Shown here one piece after another: positions 19,992 to 32,100 of a DNA stretch of 64,000 bases. The notes beneath the pieces were generated by a model. It ran no database searches. It was given only the letters and a program-made list of their open reading frames with translations, and was not told the origin of the DNA. Within the stretch, counting starts at the first letter, position 1. Each line of letters opens with the position of its first letter. A program made the translations under genes and the position numbers. Source of the stretch: Paguma larvata (taxonomy: Eukaryota; Chordata; Mammalia; Carnivora; Viverridae); NCBI GenBank assembly GCA_030068075.1, contig CM057843.1:15766001-15830000 (forward strand), in the 5' to 3' direction.

Positions 19992-20839
19992 CAGTAGAAC
20001 CTGGGATTGTGAGTAACTTGTTCTGCGAATGTTCCAGAAGACGAGCAAACATTGCTAATAAATTTCATCTTGATAAATGAGCCATGGCTTGTAATCTAAG
20101 TTGTAAGAGATGCTGAATCACTTACAGAGCCAAGTGTTCTCTCTCTCTCTCTCTCTCTCTGAGATTGTGGATGATCCTCTCCCATGCTCGGTTGCTCGGT
20201 CTCAGGCCATAGTGTTTGGCAGAAGTCAGTGATTTTCCAGCACGTTGGAAGGTGCCCACAACCAGCACTAGTGTATTTTTTGTCACTTCAAAGCACCTAT
20301 GGACAGTGTTTTGCTTTTCCAGACAAGAGTGAGCCTAGGAATGCTTTGCTTCATTCCTGGTCAGGCTACCTGCAGGTAGAGACCCTTCCCTCTGCTGCCT
20401 TAGTGCCGGTTACATGAAATACAGTCTATGACAAGAGTTATCAACACTGTGCTGTAGTCTACATGTAAGCGAGTGTATACAATGGCCCCCATGCAGAAAA
20501 AGTTTCATTGAACCAACAGATGGCAGTGATTCTGTTAGTGATGGTGAAATTTGTCCTACACAATAACCCTCCTCTCTGGTCTCCCTCACACCAGCCACAA
20601 AGGTTTTCAAAGCTAAGTGCAGGTGAATTTGTTTATTTTTATTTATATTTTGTATTTTGTTTATTACTTTGTATTATATTACAGTATCGTAATCCTTTTA
20701 TATGAATATCTTTGGGTCATGGAACGAATCATCTGAGTTTCCATTATTTCTTATGGGGAAATTCGCTTTGATATACAAGTGGTTTGGATGACAAGCATGT
20801 TTCCGGGATGAATTATCCTCGCAAACCAAGGTTTTGCTG
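19992..20839. mobile_element. Tigger/pogo-like DNA transposon (non-autonomous)
   Basis: 848 bp flanked by TA on both sides (19990-19991, 20840-20841), the mark of Tc1/mariner-pogo insertion. Ends: left cagtagaacctgggattgtg, right (complemented) cagcaaaaccttggtttgcg, with 17 of the first 22 bases alike, both beginning CAG. Inside are a (TC)n run (about 20137-20161), a short frame (20184-20417) with no transposase motif, and an AT-rich segment. It looks like a deleted copy or MITE of a Tigger-type family. Subfamily not known to me. Confidence 0.75.
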
Positions 20840-20841
20840 TA

Positions 20842-22264
20842 CATATAAAGCCAGGGAAATATTAGTTGCAGCAAGAGAAGCCACAGTGTGGACCCAGATG
20901 AAACAGAGAGGGGTCTGCTGAGTGTGGGTACAGGGGAGAAGACATCCGACACAAGCAAGCAAGGATCACGCAGCAAAGCGGCAGAAGACAGGAGGCAAGT
21001 GGGTTCCAGCAAGGTGTACTCACGTGATCTGCCAAGCGGGAGGGAACCCATCCAGAGAAGGCCATATTGGAGATCTCCAGAGTTAGCATAGGGGAGTCTG
21101 GTAGCAAGGGTCTGGCCGCTGGACTGGAATTTACCAAAGTGACTCCTTTCCTGGGGGACATTGGCGACCGTGAGGCAGAGCCCCCATTCTGGGAGGACCA
21201 AGTTTGGGTAGAATCATAAACTCAGGAGGGAGTCCATTAACTCATGGATCTGCCTTCCTGGCATGGAAGCTGGGGGGCTAGGCTCTAGGAAAAGGACAGA
21301 AGATTAACCGCTAGAAAGTGGAGTCTCTGTTTTTACACCAAAGCCCCTTTGATAAAACCCTCCTTTCTGAGAATCAGGGATACGGCCAGTCCTGAAGATA
21401 GGGTGCAAACATCTTCAAACAACAGAACGAAGGTCCGATGAAGCAGCAGCAGGAGAAAAATGGGAAAGAAAAAAAGAAGGAAGTCTCTGTTGATTCAAGT
21501 GTTGGCGTTTAGAGTAGAAACCGTATCTGCTGGCGAAAATGATTGTAGAATGTCGGAAGAAATTATCAATTCGATATGCTTGGCCCTTTTAACAAATACT
21601 TTATTTATGTAGAATTCAGCATGTGGTTCTTCATAACCTGAGCTTAAAAAATGTCACCAGTTGAATTTCAATATTCCTAAAATATATTATTTCTTCCTTT
21701 ACTTACACAGAATCTATTGAAGAGAAAACTTTGGGCCAAGATTCAGGGTGGGTATTATAAACATCCCTCCATATAGAATTACCTCAGCTCTTCTGTTCTC
21801 TACCTGGGTGTCCCTTGGTGTCAGATTATAAATCGTCACTTCTATGGTTACGGTGCCTCATCATAGAAAGATGTTTCTTCCTACTCTCTCTTTATATAGT
21901 TTTTTTTTTTTTTTTTTGTAATCCCACCCAAGGTTGGATCTCATCAGCATTAAAGCAGTTTAAAGAAGCAAGAGAAATTTAGTGACCCCCGTGAACAAAC
22001 CCGGAGAAGGAGTAGCGATCACTTCTCATAAGCCTGTCTGTGTTACCTCTGTGCTTCCCTCTGCCTGTGGCTACGCTGGTCAAAATGCCACAAAACTCCA
22101 TGGCAGATTATATGGCTCCAGCAAATCCCAGGGTATATTTTAACACCTCCACGTCTGGAGAGGGAAAAGGTTTCTTTCTTCTGGTTTAGCTGGGGGAAAA
22201 AATTCCAGAAAGAACTTCGATTGGCCAAACTTGAATCAGCCATTCATTCCTTAAACTGTAGCAA
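20842..22264. other. Intergenic DNA, no gene seen
   Basis: Contains a T18 run at 21900-21917. 22040-22260 has repeat-like phrases (gattggccaaacttgaatca) that I cannot assign. The frames at 20888-21201 overlap on both strands and are not convincing. Confidence 0.45.
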
Positions 22265-22283
22265 GGGGCGGGGGTGGGCGGGG
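22265..22283 (+). other. G-quadruplex motif with one-base loops
   Basis: G4-C-G5-T-G3-C-G4: four G-runs separated by single bases, the most stable class of predicted quadruplex. A second GC-box-like gggggcgg lies at about 22333. Confidence 0.75.
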
Positions 22284-22604
22284 TAAGTTGGGACACTGAA
22301 TGGCTCTGTTCCAGATTTATCACTTGTGAGCAGGGGGCGGAGCCTTTTACAAGATGAAGCTAGAACGTGGTAGGCACAATGATTCACCACTGGGGGAACT
22401 TTCATGAGCCAGGAAGCTGTCTCGGTTTGTGCTGATTCTTGCAGACAATAAAACTTGTGAAGAATCAGGATAAATAAACAAGACAGTGAATGAGGGCATC
22501 CGGGTGTGCTACGTGCAGGGTCATGGAGCTTGGAGCTGGGGCTTGCTTATTTCCGGTGGCACTGGGTAACACGAGTGTTCCTATAAATACGAAATGAAAA
22601 CATA
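22284..22604. other. Intergenic DNA, no gene seen
   Basis: Unique-looking sequence with a GC-box-like motif near 22333. No frame or repeat recognised. Confidence 0.5.
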
Positions 22605-22794
22605 GGGCGCCTGGGTGGCTCAGTCGGTTAAGCATCCGACTTCGGCTCAGGTCATCATCTTGCAGTCTGTGAGTTTGAGCCCCGCATCAGGCTCCGTGCT
22701 GACAGCCCAGAGCCTGGAGCCTGCTTCGGATTCTGTGTCTCCCTGCTCACTGCTCTGTCTCTCTGTCTCTCTCAAGAATTAATTAACATAAAAA
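22605..22794 (+). mobile_element. CAN SINE
   Basis: Complete head and body; the CT-rich tract is shortened; the tail runs into (AAG)n. TSD weak (atgaaaacat / aagaaaatac). Confidence 0.94.
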
Positions 22795-23399
22795 AAGAAG
22801 AAGAAGAAAATACTGTCTACAGAAGTCCTGAATCACTTCTAAAGTTACAAGGACAGACTTGATTCATCCTTGACAGTAACAAATGAGAAGAATTAAGGTG
22901 GTAGGAAGCCGGGATAGATGTCCCAAGATGCACTTTAATCCTTCATTTTTTTCCCCCCAAGGAAGCTTTGTTCAGGTAAATGTCCATTTAAGGAACGACT
23001 TAAGATCCCTAGAGAATTTTGCAAGGACATTGCTTAGGTCTCAGTCAAAAGCCTAGCAGCAGCCTGAGTCTGTGAAAAGAGATTCCAGAGGCTTGAGGGC
23101 CCCAAACTACATTGACTTTAGGCCGTGTTCTGTTGTCTGTCCAACCGGCTCCCAAAGCACTGTTAAGAATAGTGTACAACTTACAAACAAGTATAATAGA
23201 TTCATGGATAGAAGGCAACTCTAGGCAGCTGGGGCTTCCAAACAAAGTTCCATGTCATAAGTACCCCAAATTTACACTGGGCAACCCTTGGGCAGATAAT
23301 GTGTTCTATGATACAACTTATTGGTCCCATGAGAACACACACAAGCATGGGGCGATGAGTCGGGAGAGAGAATCTATGTAGAGCTTCTCAAGAGTATCC
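22795..23399. other. Intergenic DNA, no gene seen
   Basis: Frames 23045-23245 (minus) and 23112-23381 (plus) overlap and lack recognisable features. Confidence 0.45.
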
Positions 23400-23575
23400 T
23401 GAGTCAGAGCTCAGACTTCGAGATCAACTATAGCTACATTCACATCCTACCTCCATTACTTACCAGTTAGTGACCTGGGTCTAGACACACCCTCTCTGCA
23501 CCACAGGGATCCTCAAGGAAGGTTCTCATAGAGATTATGCAAAACAATGCATAGAGAGCATTCACCATAGTTTCT
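23400..23575 (+). mobile_element. MIR element
   Basis: MIR-like order: cacatcctacctccattac, ttaccagttagtgacctggg, tctctgcaccacaggg, aggttctcatagagattatg. Confidence 0.65.
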
Positions 23576-23589
23576 AGTATATTCAAGAA

Positions 23590-24090
23590 ATGATCCCATT
23601 CTCCTGCCGTTGTCAAAACGATCTTCTAAAATTCAAATCTCAGCATATTCCTCTTCTACGTAGGACCATTCCATGCCATTCCAATGTGACTAGAAGGAGA
23701 CTAAAACTTTTCGCCCGTGGCTTACAAGTCCTTAAATTATCTGGCTCTTGTCTTACTTCGTCACCTCATTTTCTATCAGTTTCCCCCCTTTCCCTTTTCC
23801 TTGCTACATTGACTTTCTTTTGATTCTGCAAATATCCACGGGGTTTCTGAAGCCATGCAAAGGTCTCGAGACTGTCACACAGAGTCTTAATGTACCTTCC
23901 TCCATCACCTGTCATTTTGGAGGTCGTTGAATCTTCCCCAGCCTCGACCACTTCATTCCTGTTAGACGACATTTTTCTTTTTCAAAGGATTCTACAGGGT
24001 CTCCTCTGAAACAATTTCCCTCCATTCATGTCCTGATTCTGAGTCTCCTGGGTCTCTTAGGCACTTCCCTTGTTCAGCTACTTATGACTG
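23590..24090 (+). mobile_element. L2 3' fragment
   Basis: C/T-rich text following the L2 3' region: cttacaagtccttaaattat, ctggctcttgtcttacttcg, then atgccattccaatgtgac and later tcctgggtctcttagg. All frames are broken. Confidence 0.6.
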
Positions 24091-25259
24091 ATTTTACTGA
24101 AACCAGTAAAGGCGAACCAGGCTGAGAAGCTCTGGTTCCTGACTCACCAAGGGCTCCCAGAAAACATTTCTCAGACTTCTACTGCGCACCCCCACTTCTG
24201 AATAGCTGATAGTTTTCATCCCTGAATGCACTCTACACATCCCCACATAAAACCCTTCACAGAGCCCCACAGCCAGAACGTCTACTTGGCATAAATGATG
24301 CCATCCTGGCCCGCCATTTTGATCACTTGCAAGAGGGATCTGGCTTCCATGATCAATGCTGTTTAGGTTTTTCCTAAAGGACACAGAGACAGCTCTTCCT
24401 GTCTGATTGTCTGACCGAAGCATGGCTCAGAAAATGGGTCTCGGGAATCCACAGAGCGGAATCTAGTTCCCGCAGAATTTCAGGTTTCATGGCATCTGTC
24501 CTGACAAGTTTGGGCCACAAAAACTTAGGGTCATTGATGGTGGAGGCTTTTTAGGATCTCGGGATGAATCTAAGAATTTCTGATGGCTCCCTTTTTTATA
24601 TCAGTGCAGGCACCTGTCTTTGTCTGGGTTTCTGGGGATACAAGGATTCAAAGGCAAGAAGTTTATCTGGGCGGCGATCCCAAGAAACATGAGTAAAGTG
24701 TAGAGATACGAGACAGGAGGAAGGGGAAGCAAAGAAAGAGCATCTTCATAGAAGTTTACCACTAGGCACAACTGACACTCGCTCCGGCTGGAAACACTGG
24801 GATGCAGTGAAAAAAAATGTGCCAGAATCATCCCACCCGAGGACCCATGCAGCCAGGCATTTATCAACTCCAACGTGTTGCTGTGTGAAGGCTGCTGGAG
24901 GCGTGTTCACTCCCTGGCACTTCCAGCTTTCTGGGAGGGTTCAGATAACTAGAGAGAGCCCTCAAAGTCATAGGTGTTTGTAGTCAGAAGCCGTCAGATT
25001 GGCATGTGGAGAGGTGGTGATAACTCAAGCGATATGGAGGGAGGGCACTGACAGCGCCTCCTGCAACCGGGAAACTATTGCCCTCCCTCTGGCTGTTAGC
25101 ATCCTCTGCGAGCAGAACCAATGGGAGATGTGGTGTAAACCAGGACGGAAAATACATGTCCACTGCCCTAGAATCCGAGCTCACCTTTGATGTTCTTTGC
25201 TCCATCCGGATGCTATATTTGACTCCCTGTGACGCGATGGTCCTTGGGCACTATGCAGT
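24091..25259. other. Intergenic DNA, unresolved repeat-like text
   Basis: 24600-24900 (aagaagtttatctgggcggc, gatcccaagaaaca) reads like an old dispersed repeat that I cannot name. The minus frames 24094-24423 and 24601-24873 have no recognisable domain. Confidence 0.4.
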
Positions 25260-25274
25260 TAAAACTATGATACC

Positions 25275-25449
25275 CTGGGGCACCTGGGTGGCTCAGTTGG
25301 TTAAGGATCCGACTCTTGGTTTCAGCTCAGGTCGCGATCTCCTGGTTTCCTGAGTTCGAGCCCTGCGTCGGGTTCTGCGCCCCTCCCCCACTCGCACTGT
25401 CTCTGTCTCCTTCAAATTCAATAAAACTTTAAAAGACAACAAAGAAAAG
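25275..25449 (+). mobile_element. CAN SINE, shortened
   Basis: Head ggggcacctgggtggctcag; the region between gggttctgcg and cccctcccc is deleted. Perfect 15-bp TSD taaaactatgatacc at 25260-25274 and 25450-25464. Confidence 0.96.
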
Positions 25450-25464
25450 TAAAACTATGATACC

Positions 25465-25811
25465 TGGACCTTAGTTTCTTACGTTCCTGGGGATGCCATC
25501 TTCCGCTGGTGCTGCTGGGCAGAACTCGATTCATGCCCTTGGCCAGAATGATTGCATGGCCACCTTTTATGCCTGTAGTGAAATATATTCTCTTAGAAAA
25601 GGATCCTTTTTCCTTAGATGATTAAGTCAACAGCTCTTTTACTGAGAATGAACAGAGCTGCATTCCTCAGGTTTTTCTAGTTATAAGTCTGCCTGAACAA
25701 ACAAACAAAGGTCATTTCTCCGAGAGTTAGATGTTGGACTTAGCAAAGTTTTTATTTTAGTTTAGTTTTAGTAAAAGAACAGGAGCTAGAAAAAAGCAGA
25801 TTTTGCTGGTC
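25465..25811. other. Intergenic DNA, no gene seen
   Basis: Unique-looking sequence. An acaaacaaacaaagg run lies near 25697. Confidence 0.5.
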
Positions 25812-25864
25812 GTGTGTGTGTGCGTGTGTGTGTGACAGAGAGAGAGAGAGAAAGAGAGAGAGAG
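25812..25864 (+). repeat. (TG)n(AG)n compound microsatellite
   Basis: A TG run with one CG interruption is followed by an AG run with an AAAG interruption. Confidence 0.95.
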
Positions 25865-26734
25865 ATATCAAAAGGCCAATGGGAAAGCCAACACAGCACA
25901 CACAAGAGTTTTATAAGCGGAAAACAGAGGGTCAGAGAGAAAGGGTGAAACTCCCCCCATTCCTGTTCTGATTGAAACTTTAATTCTAAAATAGTCTTTG
26001 GCTCGAGAGATTGAACTCTACCATCTTTCCATATAAATGGCGAGGCAAGACACATTTTTATGTGTTGTTTTATGGGGTTTTCTTCGTATCTTTAATGTCT
26101 AACCATTTTATAGCGCTTGGCTTTGCAGGACCCCAGAGGTAACCTCCGAGCAATACTGGCCCTTTTATTTGTAACTCAGGAATAGTTAAGAAAGTGTCTG
26201 CACACCAATGACAAATTATTGCCATCTTAACTAGAAATAAGGCAGCAAAGATCGCTCAGACTTAAAACTTCAGAGAAGGTTGGAGTACAGAGAGGGAGAG
26301 AAAGCTTCCAAATGGAATAATGAAGTTAATTGGTACAAATGAGTGTGTTTTACAAACCGTACCTGAAGATTAACTGCATTATTGCTAACTGGAAAGTTCT
26401 CTCTTTTTCATTAATTTGGTGGCCCAGAAATCAACATTGCAAAAGATCCTATGTGGTTTTATTTTAACAAATCCCCTGATTCCAAGAGTTTAGAGTGTAT
26501 CTTTTAAAAGTGTATACTTGAAGAGTTCCAGTCCCGTGGCATGAGATTTTATCTATTGAGCTGTTTATTTATTTGCTGTAAAAGCTGTTATCATTGAGAT
26601 GTGATTATTTGCAAGTCATGAACACTGTGGATTTTTTCCATTCGCTCTTGTGTGTTAACCGTGTGTTAGGTGTTATGAGAATCCATTCCTTTCCAGTCTT
26701 TGAGGACGGGTTAAGTTAAAAGTATTTTGAGGTA
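25865..26734. other. Repeat-free AT-rich DNA, possible conserved non-coding
   Basis: No transposon recognised in about 870 bp. ATTA-type words recur (agttaattgg about 26323, gattaactgcattattgc about 26369, tcattaatttgg about 26409). No gene features. Confidence 0.35.
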
Positions 26735-26753
26735 TTGTTTAAGAAGTTATCTT

Positions 26754-26930
26754 CTTTTAAAAAGGTTATTTATTTATTTCGAGAGGGAGAGAGAGAGGGA
26801 GAGAGAAAGAACCCCAAGCAGACTGAGGACTGACAGTGCAGAGCCCAATGCAAGGCTCAAACCCGTGAACCGTGAGATCATGACCCGAGTCAAAGTCAAA
26901 AGTGGAACGCTTAATCAACTGAGCCATCCC
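26754..26930 (-). mobile_element. CAN SINE, shortened
   Basis: Minus-strand SINE lacking part of the CT-rich tract. Perfect 19-bp TSD ttgtttaagaagttatctt at 26735-26753 and 26931-26949. Confidence 0.96.
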
Positions 26931-27064
26931 TTGTTTAAGAAGTTATCTTAAACATTTGATTTTTTTTCTCTTCTTCAATCTTATTCTATTAATTATGGAG
27001 GGCAACTTAAGGGTAACTCCAGGTTTCACCCTTTTTCTTTGACCCTCTTTTTTTGTTGGTAGAT

Positions 27065-27200
27065 TTTTGCTTTGGATGGATTTTTGTTCAAATCCTGGCT
27101 CTGGCTGATAAGTAACTGTGTGACCTATAGTAATTACTTAACTTTATTCAGACTTGGTTTCTCCCCTATAAGAGGCAAACGTCAACAATGTTTACTTTCT
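27065..27200 (+). mobile_element. MIR element
   Basis: Contains tcaaatcctggctctggctg, ataagtaactgtgtgaccta, acttaactttattcagac and ttggtttctcccctataaga, the MIR core in order. Confidence 0.85.
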
Positions 27201-29230
27201 AAGTGTAAGTTATAGAATATATAATTAAATCATAATGCATAGTGATCTATAATTAATGTAACGTGTGTTATAATCAAGTTTTGGAACATTCGAGCATGTT
27301 AAATGTTAGAAAACAAGTTTCAGTAATAGCAAAAACACACGACGTTGATGGATTTGCTCTGATGTCAAACTACATCTTGTAACAGCACAAGACGCAAGTG
27401 AGGGAAATTAGAGGAGATAACGCAATCTCTGATTCTGGGCTGATTTTGTTGAATACCCACTTACACAATGAATGGCTGGTGTTCTTTAAGAAAAAGTGAT
27501 TTCCACCAAGATGCTTTGGCCTCTCATAAGGATCTCTAGCCAAAACAGAGCTCTCTTGGCAAGAATAGTCTGATACAAATATTTTATATGTAAGGTAGTG
27601 AAAGAAAATATTTAAAATATGCCTGTAAAAGTTGAAACAGTGTTTTAAAGCTCTCTCTTGGTTTTACTTCTTCACCAGAATCACTTTCTTACCCCAGCAA
27701 GGTGATGGAGAGGGAGTGGGAGGGACATTTGAAGGGCTTCCCAATGCTTTGCTTCTTAGGTCATAGGGACACGGTTATGGTTGGCTCAAACCCCACCTTG
27801 GAGTCTTGTTGGTTAGTTAAGACTCATTCCCACGTAGTGGAGACTTGAGACTTGGAATGTGGAATTTATGTGAGAAGAGACTAGACATTGTCTAACTATT
27901 GTTTCCCAGAACAATTCTTCAGAAGTGTCCCAAGAGACGCTCCCTTACTTTTTCCTAAGATCAGATATATCGCCTATGGTCCAATAAACCCCCGTCTTGA
28001 AAATTCACCGTGCACATTAGGGTAGTAAGAGTACCAAGGATCTTGAAATAAACAGCCCCACATGATTACCCTTCTTTAAACTCAGTGTTTCCCCAAGTTA
28101 TGTGTCCATGATATCCAGCAATAGCTAGCATTTGTGGAATTAATGTCTTATGCAGTAGATTCCAGGACACACCGGGCTAGTCCATCGTGCCTACTTGGTG
28201 TCAATCAAAGCTGTGATAGAAAAGATCCTTGTCCTCTATGGTCCAGTGTCCATTATCCCTGATCTAGGCAGTCAAAATATGTGTGCGTATCGATCAGAGA
28301 ACTGCATATCCCAGGGAACCAGAGATGCAACCTTCCGCTTGCAAGTCACAGCCTTAGAGTCAGGTCACAACGGTCCCAAAGCTTTGATCTGGGTGGGGGG
28401 TGAAAACAAACAAAAGATCACTGTCCTTGCTTGGACTGAGGGATCTATGTGGCTAAGGTGAGCCTTTGTCAAGAGGTGGCCGTAGAAGAACCCTACAGAA
28501 GTCGGCTCTTTGTCTCAACTGTTACATTTTCTTCTTCGGAGGCTGGGAATCACGAGTTTTCCATTTCCAAAATGTGTTTCAGTGTAAAAAATGAAAAGGC
28601 AGTGATTAAAAATAAATGGCGCGAGGTTTGTGTTTGTGAGAAAAGAAAGATGAACTTGATTAGCCATATATTCATAAAAGTGTTTGGAACCTCTCCAGAT
28701 ATTCCACTTACGTCTCAAGGAGTAGTTTCTTAGCAAATATTGGAAATGGGAAATACGGGAAAATTCCATTTATTCCAAAGAGGAGCTCAAGAGTGGGTAG
28801 AGAGAGGCCCAACTCTTTTTCTAGTTTTCTTTTCAGTTTGATTTGGGAATGGACTGAGACCGTAGCCCTGGACTTGGCAATTTTTCTTTCCATATGTCCC
28901 CCGAGCTTTCTTCACAACTGGAAACCATTTGTGATCATAGGAGGAAACGCTCTCGCTGACACATGGGCGTTCCTTGCTGTGTAGGTTCCAAACTCTTTAA
29001 TGACAGCAGCTAAAGCCCAAGTTCCCCATGAGCGTTTGCACTGGCCTGGGGCGCTGTGTAGCTGCAAGCACCTGGTGTGGAATAGATAACATTTCACTGC
29101 CCTTTCTGACCCAGGATGATTGATGTTTGCCCGCGTGTGGTCACGGAACGGGGAAGGTGGGGCTCCGAAGGCATCGCTGTCTTCATCACATAAAACTAGA
29201 ATGACTGAGGGACAAACAGAGAGGAACTTT
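27201..29230. other. Intergenic DNA, no gene or repeat recognised
   Basis: About 2 kb of mostly unique sequence. Frames 28195-28461 and 28449-28733 (plus) and 28515-28769 (minus) have no recognisable family. This is one of the longer TE-poor stretches. Confidence 0.45.
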
Positions 29231-29238
29231 CTCTAGAG

Positions 29239-29431
29239 CAATGCTTCTCAAAGTGGAGTCCCTGGACTGGCGGCATCAGCATCATCTGGGAATGTGTCAG
29301 AAATGCAAGTTCCAGGGGCCCAGCCAAACTACCAAATTGGAAACTCCTGGGGAGGGCCCCAACAGTCTGTGCTTTAACAAGCTCTAGCCCCTCCAGCTGA
29401 TTCTGAGGCTGTTAAGGGTTGAGAACCACTG
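29239..29431. mobile_element. MER5-type hAT element
   Basis: 193 bp from caatgcttctcaaagtgg to gttgagaaccactg. Terminal inverted repeats (cagtg.ttctcaa type) and internal ggcatcagcatcatctggga are typical of MER5A/B (hAT-Charlie). The left 8-bp flank ctctagag fits the nTCTAGAn target; the right flank ctcagaag is a degraded copy. Confidence 0.9.
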
Positions 29432-29646
29432 CTCAGAAGGAAAACAATCTGGCCAGATGCGAAAGGGCATCATCAAACATCTTTCAGATATCACCTCTGT
29501 ATTTCCTGTGGTGCAGCCTCATTTTGACCCCTTTGCACTATGTCCAGCTCTAGTGTTATGGTAGCACCTGTTCTACCCACCCAAAGATGGCTAAGAAACC
29601 TCTTTTCTTAATGGCATAGGTGAAGTCTGGTTGACATTTTCTAAAG
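29432..29646. other. Intergenic DNA between two MER5-type elements
   Basis: No gene or repeat recognised. Confidence 0.5.
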
Positions 29647-29842
29647 CAGTGATTCTCAACTTTGGCTGCATCTTGGAATCACCGGGGGAAGATTTTAACA
29701 ATCCAGATGCCCAAGGCTATACACTAGACCAATGAAATTAAAATCTGAAAGTAGGAGGGATGAAGACTGGGCATCACTAATTTTAGATTGGCCCACTGGG
29801 ATGATTCCAATGTGGAGCCCAAGTTGGCTCTAAAAGGAACGG
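29647..29842. mobile_element. MER5-type hAT element, decayed right end
   Basis: Starts cagtgattctcaactttggc tgcatcttggaatcac; continues with gatgcccaaggc and ends near gggatgattccaatgtggag. The right terminal repeat is eroded. Left flank ttctaaag. Confidence 0.8.
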
Positions 29843-31944
29843 GCTGATGAAGCCACAAGGGAATCAAACACAAGACCATCATTGTAGATGTAGGCAAGCT
29901 TTATAAGATTCCATGGCTAACAGTTTCAGGGGATGGAGAATCGGGCTTACCTCCATTCCAAATCATGCTCTCGGAGTATCTCTGCAGGTGGCCTTCCTTG
30001 CCCCTTCTCATTCTATTCTTTTGCAGACCACAGCTGCTGGGGCGGGGGGGCATCTGATTTCTTGGCCTCCAAAAGTAAGTCTATCTGGGCATCATTTTTC
30101 ATAATAATACACTGTCCTCACCCTTTTGCTCCAGGATGGCTTCTAGATGGCATTCAAGAGTCCCAGAGGCAATTCTGATAGAACCCTTTCCTTGGGCCAC
30201 TGATCTGACATTGCTCTATCCATGGCTCCTGCTTCGCTTACCCCCCTCCTTGCCCTGACACTGTGCTTTTCATGCTCCCAGGTGCAGCCATGTACCGTTC
30301 CACAGTCCACTGTGTCTGTTGCCTGTAGCCTTTGGGTCCCAAAATCTGCAGGTTTGCTTTCTTGGCAAAGGCAGGATCTGGGAACAACTTGGAAGGGTCC
30401 CCAGGAAGTAAGCCTGAAGTAAAGTTCGGGAAGAGGGTGGAGAGACAGGGCTTTGATCTTTGATGCCGGTGATGTTATGGGGAACAGAAGAGGTGCGCAG
30501 AGTCGCAGAAAATCCTGGTGCTGGGACCCAGCTTTCAATCAGGTACGTGCATGTGTGCTCACAGGTGTGTTGGGAATGAAAGCACGTGGGATCGAGAAAA
30601 ACTATCTTTGATGATGCCGACTACAGACACAAAAGACCAAAAGGGAAAGGCTACATGTATGACTTGCTTTGGCAGTGGGGAAAATACTATGGATGGCTCT
30701 CTGGACTTCTCAAACCTTAGTTTCTGTGTCATTAATGCATGTTGACATGGCGATCCAAACGTCCAGTAAGAGTTTATGTAGGGCGTGTGTGAGCTTGGTG
30801 AACCAGCCGAGGACAGCAGCGCACCAGTAACTGTCAGCAAGACAAAGCCATTCACACCCCTAGGCAGATGCATTCACGGGAAGAGGGCACTCCTTAGAAT
30901 ATATGGCCATGAGTAGAGGCACACAGCCATTGCCAAACCACAGCCTGGCAGAGGTGAGCTGGGGGGAAATAAATACTCTGACCTCAAGTGTTCTTGTTGC
31001 GTTCGGTGGTCAGACATAACTCCATGTTGGATTCAGCAGTTCCTTACCTTAAGTTCCAGGGGATTTTTCGGAACCACCAATAACCAGCTTAGCAACTGCC
31101 CGGATTTCCGAGGACCAACCTGGAGGAGAAAGAAAACACTTAGCAGAAAATTGAATTCACGTTTCCCCCACCCCGGCTCTCCGAACCAAATCTGAAAGGC
31201 TCACGAATCGATGCATTTAACAGCGGTCTTTGACGGGCAATTCTACTCCCATTCCAAGCTTAAACCACAGACATAGCAAATTTCGTTATCTCTGATGTAT
31301 AGGTGGGAAAAGACCTATTTGGGGAGGAGAGTCCACACTCATTGCTGGTCTACAGGCTTGCTGAGTTCCTCCCGTGAGGGCGTTAAGAGGAATTGAGCTG
31401 AGCTTTCCTTGTTATTAAAACAAAAGCCAGGCTCTGTCTCTCTAGATGTCTAATTATAAGGGATATGAAGTCAGGGGATCTTCATCTCACAAATTACATT
31501 TGAACACTTCCTACTAGGGTCACTGTATTCGTTTTGAGGCAGTTAGTTGCCACTAATCCAATAAGGAAGTATTTCCAGGATTCTAGGGTTTGAGACAACA
31601 GTTGGGGAAACATGCAGGCATTAATCCTCTGTAAGCTGCAGACAGACAACGTGTCTTTTTGCTCTGAACACAGAGGTCCAGTGAGAGACAGCCAGGAAAG
31701 CTCCCTGGAACTACTGTATTTGTCTGCAGAGAATTCTTGCCCTGACTTGTTTCTCTCCTGTTGACCAACGCAAAGTGGAATCAGTCACAGGTAAAAAAGT
31801 GATGCCTGCTAACCTTACGGGGTCAAATTTCTTATTCCTTCTTCTCCAGATGAGCACATTCAAAGGGGGCGATATAATCAGGCAATAAATGTAGAGAAGA
31901 GCTTCCATGTACATTAAGTTAAAATGGTGTTAGGTTGTAAGATC
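29843..31944. other. Intergenic DNA, no gene seen
   Basis: Mainly unique sequence. The minus frames 30143-30538 (131 codons) and 30559-30873 (104 codons) overlap plus-strand frames and show no domain. Confidence 0.45.
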
Positions 31945-32100
31945 ATCGAGTTCATAAGATAACAGAGTTGGAGAGTTGGCTGGGTCCACCCTTTGATTTT
32001 ATAAATGAGAAAATCTGATACATTCAGACTAAACGTGATAATATTTGCCAGATCTGGCAGGGGGAGCCAAATGGCCAGGGTTCCATTCCCAGATTCCACA
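31945..32100. mobile_element. Ancient MIR3/L3-like repeat fragment
   Basis: agatcatcgagttcataaga, acagagttggagagttggct and ttttataaatgagaaaatct fit the old mammalian motif 'agatcatctagtccaa...ttttacagatgaggaaact'. Family is approximate. Confidence 0.45.

Noticed and set aside
28195..28733. Adjacent plus-strand frames of 88 and 94 codons
   Set aside because: No family resemblance, overlapping minus frames, no splice signals.
30143..30538. 131-codon minus frame
   Set aside because: No domain, overlapped by plus frames, ordinary unique DNA.
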